From contig JABUUA010000083.1 in NCBI GenBank assembly GCA_021443405.1, positions 1 through 7,283 of the forward strand: a stretch of DNA of 7,283 bases, read 5' to 3'. The notes beneath the pieces are model-generated. The model was given only the letters and a program-made list of their open reading frames with translations, ran no database searches and was not told the DNA's origin. Source of the DNA: Bacteroidaceae bacterium (GTDB lineage Bacteria > Bacteroidota > Bacteroidia > Bacteroidales > Bacteroidaceae). This document shows, piece after piece, positions 1 to 4,582 of the stretch; the stretch's first letter is position 1; every line of letters begins with the position of its first letter. The translations under genes and the position numbers were made by a program.

Positions 1-1
1 C

Positions 2-2503
2 ACCATCACCATCCCCACCTACAACGAGCGCGGAACGGGTGCTGTGACCAAGAACCTCTGCGGTTTCGTGACCGACGACGGCGAGGAATATCTGGCCGAG
101 ACCACCACGTTCCCCGTAGGTCAGTGGACCAACGAGGTCATCAAGTTCTCGCTCTCAGAGGAGACCAGCGGTCATTTCTCTATCGGTTACGAGGCCTCTA
201 ACGCCGGTTCGGGCTCTATGCCTCACCTGTTTGTCGACGAGTTCACGCTCATGTACAACGGCGTCATCAACAACCCCAGCCTCATTGCACTGCAGGGCGC
301 TGTGCGCAACGCCGCCAACTACACCGAGTCTGAGGAACGTTACGAGGAAGCCATCCGCGAGCGTCTGCAGACGGCCGCCGAGAACGGTCAGAGCCTGCTG
401 AGCGCCGCCAGCGCCGACGAGACGGCCAACGTGGCTGCCGTAACGGCCATCAACAGCGCCATCGACGAGGCCATGGCCAGCATGGCTGTCTATCAGAAGT
501 TCCTCGCCTTCATCGAGGGCGACCTTGCCGCAGCCATCGACAAATATGGCGACAACGAGGTGATGGAGTACTTCGACGAAGACCTCAACGACACTCGCGA
601 CACTTACATGACTGCCTACGAAGATGGCAGCTACACCACACAGCAAATCAACGAGGCCATCGCAGCCCTCAAGCCCGCCGTGCTCGCCGCCGTGCAGAGC
701 GCGCTCGCGGCCGCCGCTGCCGATGGTGAGGCTCACGACATCGACATCTCGCTGCTCTTCGAGAACATCAGTTTCACGAACCAGAGCACCGCTGGCTGGA
801 CGGCCACCTACACCTCTGGTAAGTTCGAGAGCCAGCAGAGCGGCGTCTGCGAAGTGTGGAGCAACGCAGCGGTCGATTTCACTGCTTCCACCACCTTGAA
901 TGGTCTGCCCGCCGGTGCTTACGAGGTGAGCGCTCCCGGTTGGTTCCGCGACGCCGGCGACATGAATGTCGGTTACGACCACTACACCAGCGGTGAGATG
1001 GTGGGAGTCGCCTACATCTTCGCCAACGGCAACAAGACCATGCTTCTCAACCAGGCCGACGAGCGTCTGCTCGCCGATGCCGAGGACGACATGCACAACG
1101 GAGTACTCAGCGACGGTCAGTACCTGCCCAACGGTCAGGCCTGCGCCCAGCAAGTGTTCTACAACAGCGACATCGACGTCACCAACACCGTCACCACCGC
1201 CCTGCTCGAAGCAGGCGACCTCACCATCGGTTTCAGCGGTGCTGGCTTGCAGTCAGGAACCTGGACCGTCTGGGGCGCTATGACCGTGAAGTACAAGGGT
1301 AACACCGACGACCTCATCCTCACCGCCATGAACGAGGAAATCAGCGCCCTCATCGACGAGGCCGTGACCACCGGCATGATTGACGAGGTGGGCTATGTAA
1401 ACCAGGCTTGCACGCAGCTCGACGACGCTACTGAACAGGGCGACGCTGCCCTGACGGTGGACGACCGCGCCACCAAGACTGCCGCCATCGCCGCCCTGCG
1501 CGAGGCCATCGCCTATGCCAAGGAGAGCGGCAACACCTACGTGGCTCTCGGCGAGAAGTTCACCCTCTACAGCGAATACCTCATGCCCGACGTTGAGGGT
1601 GAGAGCCAGCGCTTCGAGAACCTCTTGCAGGACATCGGCGCCGGCATCGACGACGGCTTCGAGTCGAAGGAGCAGATGGAGGAGATGATGGCCGACCTTT
1701 CGACCCTCTTCACCGACTATGTCATGGGTCCCGTTCGCGAGAGCGCTTCGGAGGCTGAGCCCGCCGACATCACGGCCGCCATCCTCAACCCCAGCTTCGA
1801 GGGCATCCTCAACCCCAACAACCAGAAGGAGTACTGGACCGCAAGCAAGGACGGCGGTAACGAGGGTTATCAGGCTGGCATCTACGAGTTCTACGGCAAC
1901 AACAGTTTCGACATCCATCAGACCGTCACTGGTCTGAGCGAAGGTTACTACCGCGTTCGCGTTCAGAGCTTCTACCGTCCCGGCAACAATCAGGACGTGG
2001 CCGACAGTCTGAGCACTTGCGGTACTGACTATGGCCGCTACGCCGTGCTCTATGCCAACGACCTGCAGCAGGCGCTGAAGAATCCGCTGGAGCGTGCCGA
2101 CGAAGACGGCAATCTGTCCACCGACATCCTTGCCGGCGAAGGCAGCGAGGTGGCCGTGAAGTGGGGCGACGTGGAGCAGTTCTATGTTCCCAACGACCGC
2201 ACCGCACTGGCTCACTACTTCGAGGCAGGCATCTACTGGAACACGCTCGACGTGAAGGTGGGCGCCGACGGCGTTCTCACCATCGGTCTGCGCAAGTCGC
2301 AGAGCGTGGCCGGCGACTGGTGCCCGTTCGACAACTTCGAGCTCTACTACCTCGGCACGACGGCTCCCACGGCTGTTGAGAGCATCGCCGACGATACAGA
2401 GCGCACCGCACAAAACAGCAGTTGGTTCGACCTCCAGGGTCGCCGCGTGCTGCGTCCCACTCACGGTGTTTATATCCGCGACGGCAAGAAGGTGCTGAAG
2501 TAA
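2..2503 (+). CDS. Large secreted modular protein with type IX-type C-terminal sorting tail (5' partial)
   Basis: The frame is open from the first bases of the window, so the GTG at 44 is internal and the true start lies upstream; 833 codons are visible, ending at TAA 2501-2503. Counting from the codon at base 2, I see the end of a beta-rich module (1-87, closing on FVDEFTLMYNG), an alanine/glutamate-rich helical stretch (about 88-246), a second beta-sandwich-like module (about 247-433, ending GAMTVKYKG), a second helical stretch (about 434-588) and a third module (589-785, starting ILNPSFEG and ending WCPFDNFELYYLG). The modules resemble jelly-roll, carbohydrate-binding-like folds and the linkers resemble FIVAR-type three-helix segments; both are judgements from pattern only. 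The last 26 residues (808-833, FDLQGRRV..GVYI..GKKVLK) match the Bacteroidetes Por/type IX sorting tail, implying export and surface attachment or release. No catalytic motif is visible. Adhesion or glycan binding is the likeliest role, but an enzyme domain could lie upstream of the window. Confidence 0.85.
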   Translation, partial: TITIPTYNERGTGAVTKNLCGFVTDDGEEYLAETTTFPVGQWTNEVIKFSLSEETSGHFSIGYEASNAGSGSMPHLFVDEFTLMYNGVINNPSLIALQGAVRNAANYTESEERYEEAIRERLQTAAENGQSLLSAASADETANVAAVTAINSAIDEAMASMAVYQKFLAFIEGDLAAAIDKYGDNEVMEYFDEDLNDTRDTYMTAYEDGSYTTQQINEAIAALKPAVLAAVQSALAAAAADGEAHDIDISLLFENISFTNQSTAGWTATYTSGKFESQQSGVCEVWSNAAVDFTASTTLNGLPAGAYEVSAPGWFRDAGDMNVGYDHYTSGEMVGVAYIFANGNKTMLLNQADERLLADAEDDMHNGVLSDGQYLPNGQACAQQVFYNSDIDVTNTVTTALLEAGDLTIGFSGAGLQSGTWTVWGAMTVKYKGNTDDLILTAMNEEISALIDEAVTTGMIDEVGYVNQACTQLDDATEQGDAALTVDDRATKTAAIAALREAIAYAKESGNTYVALGEKFTLYSEYLMPDVEGESQRFENLLQDIGAGIDDGFESKEQMEEMMADLSTLFTDYVMGPVRESASEAEPADITAAILNPSFEGILNPNNQKEYWTASKDGGNEGYQAGIYEFYGNNSFDIHQTVTGLSEGYYRVRVQSFYRPGNNQDVADSLSTCGTDYGRYAVLYANDLQQALKNPLERADEDGNLSTDILAGEGSEVAVKWGDVEQFYVPNDRTALAHYFEAGIYWNTLDVKVGADGVLTIGLRKSQSVAGDWCPFDNFELYYLGTTAPTAVESIADDTERTAQNSSWFDLQGRRVLRPTHGVYIRDGKKVLK

Positions 2504-2523
2504 GCAGTTAGAATATCCTCACT

Positions 2524-2565
2524 AAAAAAGGGGAGCGAAGAGGTAAATCTTCGCTCCCTTTTCTT
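2524..2565. terminator. Bidirectional intrinsic terminator between convergent genes
   Basis: An 11-bp perfect inverted repeat, GGGAGCGAAGA at 2531-2541 and TCTTCGCTCCC at 2548-2558, encloses a 6-base loop (GGTAAA). On the plus strand the stem is followed by TTTTCTT; on the minus strand it is followed by CTTTTTT, from the A-run at 2524-2529. It lies about 20 bases after the plus-strand stop and about 30 bases after the minus-strand stop, so it can end transcription of both convergent genes. Confidence 0.9.
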
Positions 2566-2603
2566 ATTGGGACAAGTTTTTTGGGGACAAGTTTTTATTG
2601 GGA
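2564..2603. repeat. Short nested direct repeats at the 3' end of the thioredoxin-like gene
   Basis: GGGACAAGTTTTT occurs twice, at 2569-2581 and 2584-2596, with a 15-base period. The outer element TTATTGGGA also occurs twice, at 2564-2572 and 2595-2603. The stop codon and last two codons of the minus-strand gene fall inside the right-hand copy, so the unit overlaps coding sequence. It may be a slippage duplication or one instance of a dispersed intergenic repeat; this window alone cannot tell which. Confidence 0.75.
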
Positions 2604-4331
2604 TAGGGCTTCGGTTATTTTCTGCTTTAGCGGTTCAATGTCGCTAAAGCCGGTCTGCTCGTAAAACTGACGGCCCTTTCGGTCGTAGATAAAATACTGC
2701 GGAATGCCTCCGCCGAAGCCCGGAATCTTGTTCCAAAGGTCGTCGGGCAAGCGGTAGTGGAGACCTGGCATGGAGTTGATTTGCTTCGACCATTCGAGCA
2801 CGGGGCTCGTCTCGTTGGTGACATACACGAAACGGATGGGACGGCCAGCCCATTCGGCCTTCAGCAGTTCCATGGCTCGGATGCCGCGCATGCAGGGTCC
2901 GCACCAAGTGGCCCAGAAGTCAAAGAACAGCACCACATCGGGGTTTTCGCGCACGACATAGTCGAGAAACTCCTCGCCCGTGCAGTCGGGGGTGTCCTTC
3001 ACGGTGACCTCGTGGGCGGTTGCCCGGAGTCGTTCGATGGCTACGCGGGTGGAGTCGTTGATGGTTAGCAGTTCCTTGCGGAAATAACTCGGAATCGTAT
3101 CGAAAGCCTCTTCGGGCATCAGCTCCAGACCGCGCATCCGCTTGGCCAGGTTCATGGCCTTGGCATAGTCCTCCATCCACTGGGTGGCCACGCCGCCGAT
3201 GTGGTTGGCATGGGCGTATTCGAGGAAAGCGTCGTCTTCCAGGAAGTAGAACGAACGGCCGTCCTTAAGTAGGATGAGGTCGGCGGCATGGGGGTCCTGC
3301 AACTGCACAATGCCCGCTTCTGCATCTTTGTGGTAGCGGCGAAGGTAAAACCATTCGGCCATGATGCGGCCGAATTCTTTTTGGCGGCGTGAGTAGTCCT
3401 TTCGGCTCTCTATCTCACGGATTTTCGTCTGAAGCGCATCCCAGACAGAATCGGCAGGGACTTTCGCAATGGGTCCGTGGCCCATCCATCGTTCCTGGTA
3501 ATAGACTTGCTGAAGGTCGCCCAATGGACCCTCGAACTGAATGACGCTGTGCTCGGGAATCTTCCGGTCAACCCCCGTGGCCATAAGCGCGGTTTCATCG
3601 ACATTGATGGTCACCTCTTGCCCCGGAATCATGAGCGCCCAGAACTGCGTCATAGGGGAGGGCATTTTGACGGGTACCTTATACATTCGGCTCGTCTGGA
3701 ATTCGTAGCCGTTTTCCGAATCGTCCTTGAAGAGACCGGTGGAGAAAGCGTTGAAACACCCAAACACAAGTGCGGTTTTGGTCGTCCCATCGTGCCTATA
3801 CTGATTACAAGTGAACTTGGCTGTGCCATAGGTGGGCTCCAAGGGTTGGAGTGGTTCATTCTTGTCGTAGGGGAACGGCTTGGGCTTACCTAAAACGAAG
3901 GGATAGAGCTTGTTGTCCAGACGGATGCCCGAGACATTGAAGGTGGAACCTTCTTCCTCCACGAAATCAAAGACTGTGGCCTTGGGGTCGAGTGGCTCGA
4001 ACTCCAAGCTGATGGAATCGTTTTCTCGCTCATAGTGCTTCGCAAAGTCGAGGTCGGCGCTGTCCGTCACGATTCCTTCTTTACGCGTAAAGACGGTGGC
4101 TCCGTTCAAGCGATAGGTCTTTCCATCGACCACCAAATGCGACTCCTTGTTCAACGTCCAGCCGACGCTGTATAGTTTAATGCCAACGGTGGTGGCGGTC
4201 TTGCCGAGAATGACCGTTCGGGGTAAGAACCTTCCGCTGCCCTCGGAAAATACGGGGTTGTGCACTACTTTGTCCTTGGCAGTGGCGTTCAGGGCTGTGA
4301 TGAAGGCTACTAAAAAGGTTGTCTTTTTCAT
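2595..4331 (-). CDS. Exported thioredoxin-fold (TlpA/ResA-like) protein with long unassigned N-terminal region
   Basis: This 578-residue protein starts with a signal peptide (MKKTTFLVAFITALNATA), probably cut after ATA near residue 18. There is no lipobox cysteine, so a soluble periplasmic protein is likelier than a lipoprotein. Residues about 20-250 are beta-rich and about 290-440 mostly helical; I recognise no named domain there. Residues about 445-578 form a thioredoxin fold: a strand with VVLFFDFWATW, the redox motif WCGPC at 476-480, and the GIP turn with the expected cis-proline at 544. Both active-site cysteines are present, so thiol-disulfide exchange is plausible. In the TlpA/ResA group this usually means reducing or isomerising disulfides in exported proteins, with electrons from a membrane partner not seen here. 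The start is set by the signal peptide and by a promoter about 100 bases upstream; an A-rich leader replaces a Shine-Dalgarno site. The gene is monocistronic within the window, convergent with the upstream gene and divergent from the EEP gene. The fold call is firm; the physiological substrate is unknown. Confidence 0.92.
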   Translation of the reverse strand: MKKTTFLVAFITALNATAKDKVVHNPVFSEGSGRFLPRTVILGKTATTVGIKLYSVGWTLNKESHLVVDGKTYRLNGATVFTRKEGIVTDSADLDFAKHYERENDSISLEFEPLDPKATVFDFVEEEGSTFNVSGIRLDNKLYPFVLGKPKPFPYDKNEPLQPLEPTYGTAKFTCNQYRHDGTTKTALVFGCFNAFSTGLFKDDSENGYEFQTSRMYKVPVKMPSPMTQFWALMIPGQEVTINVDETALMATGVDRKIPEHSVIQFEGPLGDLQQVYYQERWMGHGPIAKVPADSVWDALQTKIREIESRKDYSRRQKEFGRIMAEWFYLRRYHKDAEAGIVQLQDPHAADLILLKDGRSFYFLEDDAFLEYAHANHIGGVATQWMEDYAKAMNLAKRMRGLELMPEEAFDTIPSYFRKELLTINDSTRVAIERLRATAHEVTVKDTPDCTGEEFLDYVVRENPDVVLFFDFWATWCGPCMRGIRAMELLKAEWAGRPIRFVYVTNETSPVLEWSKQINSMPGLHYRLPDDLWNKIPGFGGGIPQYFIYDRKGRQFYEQTGFSDIEPLKQKITEALSQ

Positions 4332-4433
4332 GGTTATTTCTGTTTGAAGGGTTGATACTTGTGAGCTTCGGAAACAACCTTTGTCTGGAAGGCTGCTGTA
4401 TGTTTGGCTCTGGCTGTTTCCCTAGAATGAGTA

Positions 4434-4464
4434 CAAAGCTACAGAAAAAAAACGGTAATCCAAA
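4434..4464 (-). promoter_or_regulatory. Bacteroidetes-type promoter for the thioredoxin-like gene
   Basis: Read on the minus strand, TTTG (4464-4461) is followed after 19 bases by TAGCTTTG (4441-4434), which fits the Bacteroidetes housekeeping consensus TTTG-N19-21-TAnnTTTG exactly. Transcription would begin near 4427-4430, leaving a leader of roughly 95 bases before the ATG at 4331. A 7-bp inverted repeat (GGAAACA 4370-4376, TGTTTCC 4415-4421) lies in that leader but is too weak to call a regulatory structure. Confidence 0.7.
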
Positions 4465-4529
4465 ACTTGTGGTCGTATAAATGTCTTTGCCAACACTTCG
4501 AGGGTTCTTTCTTTATTGCTGGCGGGAGA

Positions 4530-4561
4530 TTGACATCTTTCCGATTTTTTTTGTATCTTTG
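4530..4561 (+). promoter_or_regulatory. Bacteroidetes-type promoter for the EEP-domain gene
   Basis: TATCTTTG at 4554-4561 is a perfect TAnnTTTG -7 element. TTGACA at 4530-4535 supplies a TTG at the right distance (21 bases from the end of TTG to the -7 element). Transcription would start near 4567-4569, giving a leader of only about 15 bases before the ATG at 4583. The initiation region is A-rich with no Shine-Dalgarno site, as is usual in this phylum. The -33 element is a partial match. Confidence 0.65.
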
Positions 4562-4582
4562 TAGCCAAATAATTGATGCAAA

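Noticed and set aside
44..46. GTG as a possible start of the first gene
   Set aside because: The frame remains open upstream to the window edge, and the residues before it continue the same beta-rich module. There is no signal peptide at this GTG although the protein has an export tail.
155..1153. Long minus-strand open frame (332 codons) opposite the first gene
   Set aside because: It lies wholly antisense to a convincing modular protein. Its translation is valine/glycine/histidine-rich and low in complexity, as expected from the reverse of GC-biased codons, and it has no signal, domain or promoter.
1253..2464. Minus-strand open frame of 403 codons
   Set aside because: It is antisense to the sandwich module and sorting tail of the first gene. 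The composition is that of a codon-bias shadow, with no recognisable motif.
4370..4421. Inverted repeat GGAAACA/TGTTTCC in the leader of the thioredoxin-like gene, considered as a riboswitch or attenuator
   Set aside because: There are only 7 pairs with a loop of 38 bases, no U-run after it and no recognisable aptamer core; this is expected by chance.
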